Of a stretch of DNA of 10,473 nucleotides, positions 1 through 7,255 are shown in pieces. The DNA is from Caldifarciminota bacterium UBA3079 (lineage in GTDB: Bacteria > Hydrothermota > Tepidihabitantia > Tepidihabitantales > Tepidihabitantaceae). Each line of letters starts with the position of its first letter. Position 1 is the stretch's first letter. Below the pieces are notes generated by a model that saw only the letters and a list, made by a program, of their open reading frames with translations, ran no database searches and was not told where the DNA came from. Position numbers and translations under genes: made by a program. The DNA lies in assembly GCA_002366635.1 (NCBI GenBank), contig DFBN01000143.1, forward strand, positions 817 to 11,289, read 5' to 3'.

Positions 1-472
1 GGATTGCATCGTCATAGCGGCCCAGTTTGCCAAGGCTAAGCCCTTTGTTGTTCCAGGCCGCTGCATCCTTTGGGTCAAGCTCAAGCGCTCGGTCATAACA
101 GCGGATTGCCTCGTCATCACGACCCAAGCTGTAAAGGCTACTCCCTTTGTTGTACCAGGCCTTTGCTTCTCTTGGGTCAAGCTCAAGCGCTTTGTCATAA
201 CAGCGGATTGCATCGTCATAGCGGCCTAGTTTGGCAAGGCTAAGCCCTTTGTTGTTCCAGGCCTTTGCGTCTCTTGGGTCAAGCTCAAGCGCTCGGTCAT
301 AACAACGGATGGCCTCATCATAGCGGTTCAGGTTAGCAAGGCTACCCCCTTTGTTGTTCCAAGCTGCCGTGTCCCTTGGGTCAAGTTCAAGCGCTTTGTC
401 GTGACAGCGGATTGCATCGTCATAGCGGCCAAGACTGTAAAGGCTACTCCCTTTGTTGTTCCATTCCCATGC
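1..472 (-). repeat. Tandem 102-bp repeats encoding TPR units
   Basis: Four complete units (371-472, 269-370, 167-268, 65-166) and a partial fifth (1-64) each encode 34 residues. The pattern is W-N-N-K-G-x-S-L-x-x-L-x-R-Y-D-D/E-A-I-R-C, followed by a second helix ending in A-L-E-L-D-P. DNA identity between units is high, including synonymous positions. Units 1 and 4 share KGSSLYSLGR, while units 3 and 5 share KGLSL-x-KLGRYDDAI, so the array is a mosaic. This fits recent expansion or gene conversion. The array continues beyond the left edge. Confidence 0.95.
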
Positions 473-1456
473 TTCGAGTGCCTTCAGGTCTGGAGGTATG
501 ATGACTTCTCCAACCTGGTGCTTGAGCAGAGGCTCCAGGTTATCCCGCAACTCTTTGAAGGATTGAAACCGTCTTGCCGGTTCTTTTTTCAGGCAATGTT
601 GAATAGTCTGGGAAAGGGGAGAATCTAATCTGGGAACAGAGGCTGTGCTGTGCAGCCGGTACATATCTTTCCAGAATCGCTTCGCCTCTGTTTCTGAGTC
701 GTCTTTGGGTAAAGGCGCAAGGAAAGGGAACCTGCCACCAGATGCCATCTGGTAGAGCACGACACCGAAAGCATATATGTCGCTTCTCTGGTCACATCCA
801 GCAGCATTCGTGAATTGCTCGGGTGGCATGTATGTCGGAGTTCCGAAACCAGTCCCTTCCATTGTCTGACAGGACAGACCAACTTTGACGCCATGAACAT
901 TGAGTCTGACTCCAGATATTGTTCCTGATGCGCCAATAACACCTGCCAGACCAAAGTCTGTAATCTTCACTGTTCTGTCTTGGCTGACCATAATGTTGTC
1001 CGGTTTGATGTCCCGATGGCTGCGCATACCCTTTGAGTAGGCGTATTCCATGCCATAGCAGAACTGAATCGCCCAGCGCAGGCTTTGGGCTAGATCAGGT
1101 GGCCGTTTCCGCAAATAGCCGTCCAGCGAATTCAAACCATGCTCGTCAGGGGCAATGTATTCCATTGCAATATAAAGCCGGCCACTGACTTCCTCCACGA
1201 AATATGCACGCACAAGATAAGGATGGCGCTCCAAGTCAATCCAGACTTGTGCTTCCTTGCGGAACCGTTTCCGTGTCTGCTCATCCTCAAGATACTCATC
1301 CCTGAAGGTCTTCAAGGCATAGACAGATTTGGTTTCGTGCGAGTAAACCAGATACACGATGCCAAAGCCGCCCTTTCCCAGAACTCCGTACACCTGGTAC
1401 TTCTGGCCGATAAAATCGCCCTTCTTATAGGCGGCTCCGGGACTAGTATCTTTCAC
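1..1456 (-). CDS. Serine/threonine protein kinase with C-terminal TPR array (3' end beyond window)
   Basis: This is a Hanks-type Ser/Thr kinase, inferred to phosphorylate protein substrates, with TPRs for protein contacts. Reading from GTG at 1456 gives 485 codons with no stop, so the gene continues past the left edge. Visible kinase elements are the glycine loop GKGGFG (27-32), the ATP-binding lysine in YALK (K49), a likely alpha-C glutamate (E68), the catalytic loop HRDIKPDN (147-154, D149), DFG (167-169), PPE in place of APE (211-213), D226 and G231 of subdomain IX, and R296. All catalytic residues are present, so it should be active; HRD marks an RD kinase. The DFG-PPE segment is long (about 40 residues). 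TPRs start near residue 329. No transmembrane segment is seen, so it is probably cytoplasmic. The start is chosen because GGAG lies 8 nt upstream and the frame is open only from a TGA at 1543-1541; an earlier GTG 25 codons into that stretch is the alternative. Targets are unknown. Confidence 0.93.
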   Translation of the reverse strand, partial: MKDTSPGAAYKKGDFIGQKYQVYGVLGKGGFGIVYLVYSHETKSVYALKTFRDEYLEDEQTRKRFRKEAQVWIDLERHPYLVRAYFVEEVSGRLYIAMEYIAPDEHGLNSLDGYLRKRPPDLAQSLRWAIQFCYGMEYAYSKGMRSHRDIKPDNIMVSQDRTVKITDFGLAGVIGASGTISGVRLNVHGVKVGLSCQTMEGTGFGTPTYMPPEQFTNAAGCDQRSDIYAFGVVLYQMASGGRFPFLAPLPKDDSETEAKRFWKDMYRLHSTASVPRLDSPLSQTIQHCLKKEPARRFQSFKELRDNLEPLLKHQVGEVIIPPDLKALEAWEWNNKGSSLYSLGRYDDAIRCHDKALELDPRDTAAWNNKGGSLANLNRYDEAIRCYDRALELDPRDAKAWNNKGLSLAKLGRYDDAIRCYDKALELDPREAKAWYNKGSSLYSLGRDDEAIRCYDRALELDPKDAAAWNNKGLSLGKLGRYDDAI

Positions 1457-1547
1457 TTGAGGTTCTCCGATACTAGAAGCCACCAGCTTCTTCCGTAGAC
1501 TCGCAACGGCCAGAGTCCTAGCAGCGTTTCCGCCTGTAGTTCACCCA

Positions 1548-1620
1548 TCAGTGCGCCACAATCTTGCGGCTGGTTCCATTTCCGCTCTGCTGACAGAAAT
1601 AACCCCGCATGAGGCCTTGC
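1548..1620 (-). pseudogene. Remnant of a second C-terminal sorting tail
   Basis: On the minus strand this stretch ends in a frame reading GNGTSRKIVAH followed by TGA. The exported protein just upstream ends with almost the same residues (ATTRKIVAH, stop at 1719-1721). The DNA also aligns across a GGGGTT-x-TTTCT-x-TCAG block about 45 nt earlier. The homologous block carries indels, no start codon serves it, and the same frame is closed by a TGA at 1682-1680. I read it as the decayed 3' end of a paralogous gene or a partial tail duplication. It does not look like a working gene. Confidence 0.6.
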
Positions 1621-1655
1621 GGCAAGTCACGCGGGGAGCAGATAAATACACCGAT

Positions 1656-1683
1656 ATAATAGTCCCCTTTGGCACTTTGTCAA
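1656..1683 (-). promoter_or_regulatory. Sigma-70-like promoter for the kinase gene
   Basis: On the minus strand TTGACA (1683-1678) is followed after 16 nt by TATTAT (1661-1656), or after 17 nt by ATTATA. This is close to the bacterial consensus. Transcription would begin near 1649, giving a leader of about 190 nt before the kinase GTG at 1456. A 36-codon GTG reading frame (1651-1541) starts at the predicted transcript end and could be a leaderless leader ORF, but nothing else supports it as coding. Confidence 0.6.
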
Positions 1684-1718
1684 GGACGAATGAAACCCCG
1701 GCCTGATTCTCGCGACCA

Positions 1719-3569
1719 TCAGTGCGCCACAATCTTTCGGGTAGTTGCGCTGCCTTTTCCCCTGACAAAGAAAACCCCGCTTGCTGGCGCTTGCCAGATG
1801 GCCTGTGGCTCACAAATGCGGCCGATGTTGCGGCCAGTAACATCAAGGATTTCGACTTCTCCCTGTCCGTTGAAACAGAACAGCCTCGGCCCGAGCCGCC
1901 TGACCTCAAGGCCAGGAATGCACGTGCCGGGTTCCTGCGCAATCCCGAGCGGCACCAGTCGCACGTCCTTGGCCGCCTCGATGCTGTCACCTTCACTGTG
2001 CACCGGCACCAGCACCACCCTGACCTGGTATTCACCCGGCTCCAGGCCGCGCGTATCCCAGTATCCGAGCGTATCGCGATTGACCTGTTCACGTACTTGT
2101 CCGCCAATCGGCACCCAGGTCGAATCACCCCGCGGCCGATAAGACAGCCCGTAGTAGTCGAACTCCGCCGGGTTGTACGGCCCGGTTCCCATCCAGGCCG
2201 AACCGGTAATGGGAACCGAGTCTTCAATTCCTGCATTGCTCGGCCCGGTAATGGCAACAACGAACACAATCGCGGTATCAGATGGAACCGGGTCTTCGGG
2301 AAACTGGCAGTTGACCAGCATCAGCATCGAAGCACCGGTGGCCCAGAGATTGCCCCAGGGCATTGCGCAGAATCCCATGATACACACGCCCCGGTCCCTG
2401 GTGATGACGTCGGCCATCACGCTTGAGAAAGCCACCAGCATGAATGACTCGCCGGCCGACTCGATGTGGCCCCCGGTTCCGTCGCAGAACGACCTCCAGA
2501 TTTCAACTTCGTTCCTGCCGTACGCGCAGAACTCACCGAATATGGAACCCGACAATTCGACCGTGGACGAATCCTGAGCATAGAGATTCCAGGTATGCAA
2601 AGTGGTGTTGACCAGCCGGTAGCGCCTGTCCTCCAGCGGAAGCGTATAGTCCGGGTAGTGCATCTCGTTGACCAGACCCGACAGGTCGAAGCTGTCACTG
2701 CCTTCGAAGATAATGCCGGTCCCCCGCAGTTCCGAGCTGTCAATTGTCACATCCGAACCACGAAGCGGTATCGCAGCCCACATTACATTGGTCGAACTGT
2801 CTATCTCAACATGAAAGTGAATTCCACTGACACCAGGCACCGTGGAGTCAATCACAAACCCTTCAACCGAATCCCCATCCGGAAACCTGAACTCGACTTC
2901 TGAAGATTCAGGGAAGAAATACCATGTCAGCAGGGTATCAACATGAGAGAACCTACCTTGTGCTTGGTGGCCGAACAGCCATTCGCCGGTCAACCTGATC
3001 TGGTCCATTTCGACCCGGGCATTCTCCATCACCACCGCGGTTATAAAATCCTGGTGCACCACCCTCTGCATGTTCACTTCGGCCCTGCCTATCGCCGAGA
3101 TATTGAACGGGTATCCTTCGAACTCAGTATGGCTGTCCCGGATTTCAAGATGGGCCGAATCCCCCATCGCGATGATATGATGATAGATGTAATGCTGGAT
3201 GAATCGCAGATTGCTCGAATCCGCTTCCATCCTGCCGCCATGGTACATGCCAATGTTCCCATCCAGATTGAAATCCGCATTCACCAGTTTCAGCACACCG
3301 TCATTGATAATCACGATATTGCCGACACGGTAATAATGCCCGGAAATCAGCAGGGTCTCGCCCGGGACATCGCCGATAATCAGGTCGTCAGGATACGAGC
3401 ACAGCACCCGCTCTCTCAAGGCCTGACCCCGGCCGCTGGACCTGAAACCGACCTCATGTGCTTGCATCTGCATGACCGGAAGCTCACAGCCTGCGTGGAG
3501 TTTGCCCAGCGCCCGGTCAACCTGCACCTGACTGAAACTCGTAAGCCCGACAAAAATCAATAGCCACAT
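1719..3569 (-). CDS. Exported beta-helix-like protein with Ig-like domain and type IX-like sorting tail
   Basis: I recognise no named family. The 616-residue product opens with a short hydrophobic stretch (residues 2-13, MWLLIFVGLTSF, no basic residue before it), followed by SQVQ, like a weak signal peptide. Residues about 60-420 are short beta-strand-rich runs with repeated G/N/D turns and phrases such as SAHLEIRDS, ARVEMDQI and STVELSGSIFGE, suggesting a right-handed beta-helix. Residues about 435-540 look Ig/Fn3-like (YRPRGDSTWVPIG, YWDTRGLEPGEYQVRV). The end, about 555-616, has VEILDVTGRNIG, SGVFFVRG and RKIVAH, the pattern of type IX secretion (Por) C-terminal sorting domains. It is therefore probably secreted or surface-anchored. 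The ATG is fixed by an in-frame TAA four codons upstream; no Shine-Dalgarno is seen. It could instead be an outer-surface structural or carbohydrate-active protein; no catalytic residues are evident. Confidence 0.85.
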   Translation of the reverse strand: MWLLIFVGLTSFSQVQVDRALGKLHAGCELPVMQMQAHEVGFRSSGRGQALRERVLCSYPDDLIIGDVPGETLLISGHYYRVGNIVIINDGVLKLVNADFNLDGNIGMYHGGRMEADSSNLRFIQHYIYHHIIAMGDSAHLEIRDSHTEFEGYPFNISAIGRAEVNMQRVVHQDFITAVVMENARVEMDQIRLTGEWLFGHQAQGRFSHVDTLLTWYFFPESSEVEFRFPDGDSVEGFVIDSTVPGVSGIHFHVEIDSSTNVMWAAIPLRGSDVTIDSSELRGTGIIFEGSDSFDLSGLVNEMHYPDYTLPLEDRRYRLVNTTLHTWNLYAQDSSTVELSGSIFGEFCAYGRNEVEIWRSFCDGTGGHIESAGESFMLVAFSSVMADVITRDRGVCIMGFCAMPWGNLWATGASMLMLVNCQFPEDPVPSDTAIVFVVAITGPSNAGIEDSVPITGSAWMGTGPYNPAEFDYYGLSYRPRGDSTWVPIGGQVREQVNRDTLGYWDTRGLEPGEYQVRVVLVPVHSEGDSIEAAKDVRLVPLGIAQEPGTCIPGLEVRRLGPRLFCFNGQGEVEILDVTGRNIGRICEPQAIWQAPASGVFFVRGKGSATTRKIVAH

Positions 3570-3575
3570 GCCAAC

Positions 3576-3604
3576 TGTTTACACCAATTTCAACCCCTTG
3601 TCCA
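3576..3604 (-). promoter_or_regulatory. Weak promoter immediately before the exported-protein start
   Basis: On the minus strand TGGACA (3604-3599), 17 nt, then TAAACA (3581-3576). Only six bases separate the -10 box from the ATG at 3569, so a transcript from here would have essentially no leader, consistent with the absent Shine-Dalgarno. The -10 match is poor, so this call leans on spacing and on the parallel with the next two promoters. Confidence 0.35.
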
Positions 3605-3626
3605 GAAACGCCGCTGTCGCTTTGCC

Positions 3627-3655
3627 TTGACGCCAAAGAACCGACCTTCTATACT
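3627..3655 (+). promoter_or_regulatory. Strong promoter directly before the glycosyltransferase start
   Basis: TTGACG (3627-3632), 17 nt, TATACT (3650-3655): near-consensus boxes with ideal spacing. Ten bases separate the -10 box from the ATG at 3666, so initiation about seven bases after the box leaves a leader of roughly 3-4 nt. No Shine-Dalgarno is present. It lies back to back with the minus-strand promoter at 3576-3604. Confidence 0.7.
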
Positions 3656-3665
3656 GCCCTGACTA

Positions 3666-5495
3666 ATGACCCGCCGCAGAAAGAAATCCAGACCAGAAAA
3701 GACAGTACCAGGTAAGAGGCAATTCCTGCTCCCGGTTCTTGCGTTACTGCTCACCTTCATCGTTCGGTTCATCTTCATCCTGGAGATGCGGAGTCATCCG
3801 TTCTCGACCATCTCAGCCCAGATGGTTGATGTCTACTATTACCACCAGAGGGCGCTGGACATCCTCGCCGGCAACTTCTGGGGCAGCGATGTTTTCTTCC
3901 TGCGGCCGCTCTATCCTTATCTACTGGCCGGGGTCTATGCCGTATTCGGCCAGAAAGCCTTAGTAGTTCAATTGCTCCAGGCCCTGCTTGCCACCGGGTC
4001 CTGCTTCCTGCTCTATGACTCTGCCCGCCGCATCTTCAACCGCCGCAGCGGACTCCTCGCGGCTTTCGGATTCGGGCTCACCGGCATCCTTGTGTTCTAC
4101 ACCGGCACTTTACTCTATGTCGAACTCACGGTCTTTCTCAGCCTTTTGACCCTCTGGTTTATACTCACTGCTGAACAGTACTGGCGCTGGATTCTTGCCG
4201 GCTTATCCTACGGTCTTCTTGTTATCTGTAGACCCGAACTCCTGCTTCTTCTGCCATTCTTTATTCTGATTCTGTGGCACAAAACCAGATTGCGCAATCT
4301 CGGTATTATGACCGCTGCCGCACTGCTCGTTATCGCTATAGTCCCAATCCGCAATCTGGTCGTTGCGCATGACCCGGTGCTGTTCACTGCCCATTCCGGC
4401 ATCAATTTCTATTACGGCAATAATCGGTCGGCTGATGGCACCTGGCAACCGGTCGGCGAACTCGAACAAACCCCGGGTTTTTCCCACCAGCGACTGAAAC
4501 AAGTTGCAAAGACTATCAATGGCAAGGAACTTTCCTGGTCCAAAGCATCGAATTACTGGATGCAGAAAGGGCTGAATTTCATCTTCTCAAATCCGGGCAG
4601 ATTTCTGAAACTCTTAAGCCGGAAATTCCTTTTGTTCTGGAGTAATTACGAAGTCCCGAACAACTATTATCCTGAAACCGCCCGACCTGAATCAGTAACC
4701 ATGAAGTTGGGATTTGTGAACTTCGGTCTCATCGCTGCACTTGGTCTGCTCGGCATGGTCTGGGCCTGGCCATTACGCAATCGCACCTGGCCTGTTTATC
4801 TGTTCACCGGTGGCTATCTTTTCTCAGCACTCGCTTTCTATATCATCTCAAGGTTACGCGCGCCGGTTCTACCTTTCCTGTTGATGTTTGCCGGATTTGC
4901 AATAAGTGAATTTCTTGATTCCATCCGGTCAAAGAAATTCGGCCGTCTGGCCACGGGTATCGGAATAGTAACGGCTATCTATATCGGTTCCAGCCTGATT
5001 CCTGTGAATCGAGCAAATTATACTGCGCAAGCCTGGACCCAGGCCGGCAACATCTATCTCAGCCAGAAACAGCCAAAACCAGCACTCAAGGCTTTTCGCT
5101 GCGCGCTCAATGCCAACCCGGAAAATCCTTCGGCCCGATATAGCCTTCTAATTTTGCTCGCCGGCATGGGAAGGACAAACGAAGCCGAACAGGAATACAA
5201 CAAGCTCGCCCGCCTGGCTACCCAAGACCCACGCAACCGCATCCTTGCCACTCTTGGCGCCGCACGCATCGCCATCGCCCATCGCGACTTTCCCATGGCG
5301 ACCCGTCTTTACCACAAAGTAATTGAACAGGACCCGACAAACGCAGAAAACCATTATCTCCTGGGCCTGGTGTATATAAGCATGGACAGTCTGACACCGG
5401 CCCGCTACCAACTTGCCCGGGCTGTCTCACTTGACCCGAACCACACTGGGGCCCGTTCCGCACTCGCCCAAGTAAAATCCCATTTGCGCCGCTAG
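3666..5495 (+). CDS. GT-C family membrane glycosyltransferase (PMT/ArnT-like) with C-terminal TPRs
   Basis: This is a polytopic inner-membrane enzyme expected to move a sugar from a lipid-phosphate donor to an acceptor on the outer face; substrate and acceptor are unknown. The 609 residues start with a basic tail (RRRKKSRPEK), then a membrane helix at about 20-40. The first external loop holds MVDVYYYHQRA with D55, placed like the catalytic acid of GT-C enzymes. Further hydrophobic segments run at about 84-120, 128-168, 172-206, 211-226, 348-370, 376-395, 399-415 and 429-445. SRLRAPVLPFL (395-405) matches the R-x-R-x-P-x-x-P signature common in PMT-like proteins. Residues about 453-603 form four TPR-like helical pairs (for example ENHYLLGLVYISMDSLTPAR). 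The start is the first ATG after an in-frame TGA (3660-3662). O-antigen ligase-type or protein O-mannosyltransferase roles are both possible. Confidence 0.88.
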   Translation: MTRRRKKSRPEKTVPGKRQFLLPVLALLLTFIVRFIFILEMRSHPFSTISAQMVDVYYYHQRALDILAGNFWGSDVFFLRPLYPYLLAGVYAVFGQKALVVQLLQALLATGSCFLLYDSARRIFNRRSGLLAAFGFGLTGILVFYTGTLLYVELTVFLSLLTLWFILTAEQYWRWILAGLSYGLLVICRPELLLLLPFFILILWHKTRLRNLGIMTAAALLVIAIVPIRNLVVAHDPVLFTAHSGINFYYGNNRSADGTWQPVGELEQTPGFSHQRLKQVAKTINGKELSWSKASNYWMQKGLNFIFSNPGRFLKLLSRKFLLFWSNYEVPNNYYPETARPESVTMKLGFVNFGLIAALGLLGMVWAWPLRNRTWPVYLFTGGYLFSALAFYIISRLRAPVLPFLLMFAGFAISEFLDSIRSKKFGRLATGIGIVTAIYIGSSLIPVNRANYTAQAWTQAGNIYLSQKQPKPALKAFRCALNANPENPSARYSLLILLAGMGRTNEAEQEYNKLARLATQDPRNRILATLGAARIAIAHRDFPMATRLYHKVIEQDPTNAENHYLLGLVYISMDSLTPARYQLARAVSLDPNHTGARSALAQVKSHLRR

Positions 5496-5503
5496 TCAAT
5501 GGC

Positions 5504-5531
5504 TTGACATCTCTCCATAAATAGGTAAAAG
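5504..5531 (+). promoter_or_regulatory. Promoter between the glycosyltransferase and recJ
   Basis: TTGACA (5504-5509), 16 nt, TAAAAG (5526-5531). The -35 is perfect and the -10 is moderate. It sits in the 41-bp gap after the glycosyltransferase stop, so recJ-pgeF can be transcribed on their own. The expected start is near 5538, on top of the GTG at 5537 and 7-8 nt before an in-frame ATG at 5546. Confidence 0.55.
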
Positions 5532-5536
5532 TTAGC

Positions 5537-7255
5537 GTGGCTGAAATGAGTCCTACACACTACTGGAACCTGCCCAGTCCTTTGTCGGCCGAGACCGCCA
5601 GACTCGCCCATGACCTCAAACTTCCGGAACTTGTGGTTCGGCTGATGTATCAGCGCGGGCACAGGACCACCGATGCAATCCAGACCTTTCTTCATCCCTC
5701 GCCGGCAAATCTCAACCAGCCTGATAAATTGCCCGACATCAAGATTGCTACCGAAAGGATAATTGCCGCTCTTGATACCCACGAGCGCATCTGTGTTTAC
5801 GGCGACTACGATGTGGACGGGGTCACCGGCACAACGCTTCTGGTTTCAACACTCAAGCGCCTGGATGCAGAGGTAATTTACTATCTTCCCCATCGCCGGA
5901 AAGAAGGCTATGGTTTGTCAATGGCCGGAATAGACTTCTGCCGTGAACAGAAAGTAAAGTTAATTATCACCAACGACTGTGGTTCTACTGACCGTGAGGC
6001 TATTGCCGCAGCTCAAGACGCCGGCATTGACACCATCGTGACCGACCATCATGAAGTTCCAGCTCAACTTCCACCTGCACTTGCAGTCGTCAACCCGAAG
6101 CGGCCCGATTCATCTTATCCATTTCCCGAACTGGCCGGCGTCGGCGTGGCATTCAAACTGGCTTGGAGCGTTCTTGCTACACTCGGCCGGCCCAAGTCTG
6201 AATTGACCGACCTTTTAGACCTGGTAGGACTTGGAACCATTGCCGACATGGTTCCACTTATTGATGAAAACCGCATCCTCGCCCGTATCGGACTGAACGT
6301 AATTAGAAACACGAAAAGACTCGGGCTTCAGACACTCCTTGAGAAAACAGGCCCTAAGAAACGCCGATTTACCAGCCATGATATCGGTTTTATTCTTGCC
6401 CCACGCTTGAATGCTGTCGGCAGAATCAGCCATGCCAGTCAGGCAGTCAGACTACTGCTCACTGAAGACAAAAACGAGGCCGAACAACTGGTCGCCGAAC
6501 TCGAAGCCGATAACCACGCCCGACAATCCCTGGAAGAGAAAATCGTCAAGCAGGCAATCAGCCTGGTTGAGAGTCAAGGACTCGACAAGAAAAAAGTCCT
6601 GGTTGTAGCCCAGGAAGGCTGGCACGAAGGCGTGATCGGGCTCGTCGCCTCCAAACTGGTAGAACGGTATTACCGCCCCGCTATCGTTATCGCCTTAAAG
6701 GACCAGTCTGGTAAAGGGTCTGGCCGCTCAATCAGCGGGTTCAACCTTTATGCGTCATTTCAAGCCTGTGCTGAATACCTGGTCAAATTCGGCGGTCACA
6801 AGTGCGCGGGTGGTCTGCAAATCGAAAGAAACTGCATCCCTGAATTCAGTGCGGCGATTAACCGTTTCGCTGATGAATTACCCGAAGAAATCTACCGGCC
6901 TTGTCTGAATATCGATGCGGTTATTAACCTCAATGAAATCGATGAGGATTTCATCCGATTCCTGCAGCAACTGGAACCATTCGGTTCTGAGAACCCCATG
7001 CCACTCTTCGCCAGCCTCGGCCTTGAGGTAGTGGGTTATCCCCGCCGCATCGGCAAGAATCACCTGAAGATGAAACTACGCTCCGAAAATAAAGTGTTGC
7101 CGGCTATCGCCTGGCAAAGAAGTTACGAACTACCAAAACTCGAAGTCGGCCGCAAAAACCACCTTGATATTTGCTACACTGTTGAACGCCGGACCTATGC
7201 CGGCAGCACCAGTACTCAACTCAACTTGCGTGACCTTAGAACCCATTTAACATAA
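5537..7255 (+). CDS. recJ: Single-stranded-DNA-specific exonuclease RecJ
   Basis: RecJ degrades single-stranded DNA 5' to 3' in recombinational and mismatch repair, in the cytoplasm, using divalent metal ions held by DHH-family motifs. The 572 residues match the usual core length. Visible motifs are GDYDVDG (89-95), an NDCG motif (146-149; many relatives have VDCG), TDHHEVP (169-175, the DHH motif), GTIADMVPL (233-241, D237), LAPRLNAVGRI (288-298), HEGVIGLVASKL (363-374) and GGHKCAGG of the DHHA1 domain (419-426). An OB-fold-like region with LEPFGSENPMPLF follows from about residue 455. All metal ligands are present, so it should be active. GTG at 5537 is taken as start; ATG at 5546, three codons in, is nearly as likely because the promoter at 5504-5531 would start transcription between them. 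No good Shine-Dalgarno is seen. Confidence 0.97.
   Translation: MAEMSPTHYWNLPSPLSAETARLAHDLKLPELVVRLMYQRGHRTTDAIQTFLHPSPANLNQPDKLPDIKIATERIIAALDTHERICVYGDYDVDGVTGTTLLVSTLKRLDAEVIYYLPHRRKEGYGLSMAGIDFCREQKVKLIITNDCGSTDREAIAAAQDAGIDTIVTDHHEVPAQLPPALAVVNPKRPDSSYPFPELAGVGVAFKLAWSVLATLGRPKSELTDLLDLVGLGTIADMVPLIDENRILARIGLNVIRNTKRLGLQTLLEKTGPKKRRFTSHDIGFILAPRLNAVGRISHASQAVRLLLTEDKNEAEQLVAELEADNHARQSLEEKIVKQAISLVESQGLDKKKVLVVAQEGWHEGVIGLVASKLVERYYRPAIVIALKDQSGKGSGRSISGFNLYASFQACAEYLVKFGGHKCAGGLQIERNCIPEFSAAINRFADELPEEIYRPCLNIDAVINLNEIDEDFIRFLQQLEPFGSENPMPLFASLGLEVVGYPRRIGKNHLKMKLRSENKVLPAIAWQRSYELPKLEVGRKNHLDICYTVERRTYAGSTSTQLNLRDLRTHLT

Larger units (their letters stand above)
1545..1736. repeat. 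21-bp direct repeat bracketing the sorting-tail remnant
   Basis: The 21 bases at 1545-1565 are identical to those at 1716-1736. Each copy covers the last codons and the TGA stop of a sorting tail (RKIVAH-stop on the minus strand). The offset is 171 bp, a multiple of three, so both stops lie in the same frame. Upstream in each tail the similarity fades over about 75 nt. Confidence 0.9.

Noticed and set aside
1..472. CRISPR array
   Set aside because: The 102-bp periodic units are contiguous, in frame and encode TPRs; there are no spacers.
625..954. 109-codon minus-strand frame inside the kinase gene
   Set aside because: The adjacent minus-strand frame encodes the kinase catalytic loop, DFG and PPE motifs; this frame has no recognisable content.
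1541..2269. 242-codon minus-strand frame
   Set aside because: It overlaps the exported-protein gene in another frame with an Arg/Ser/Thr-rich, motif-free translation. Only its last 36 codons, after the promoter, were kept as a side note.
1669..2426. Two plus-strand open frames opposite the exported protein
   Set aside because: They lie antisense to a coherent long protein with a sorting tail, and have odd composition and no upstream signal.
2943..3563. 206-codon plus-strand frame
   Set aside because: It is the antisense shadow of the exported-protein gene; no motif and no ribosome site.
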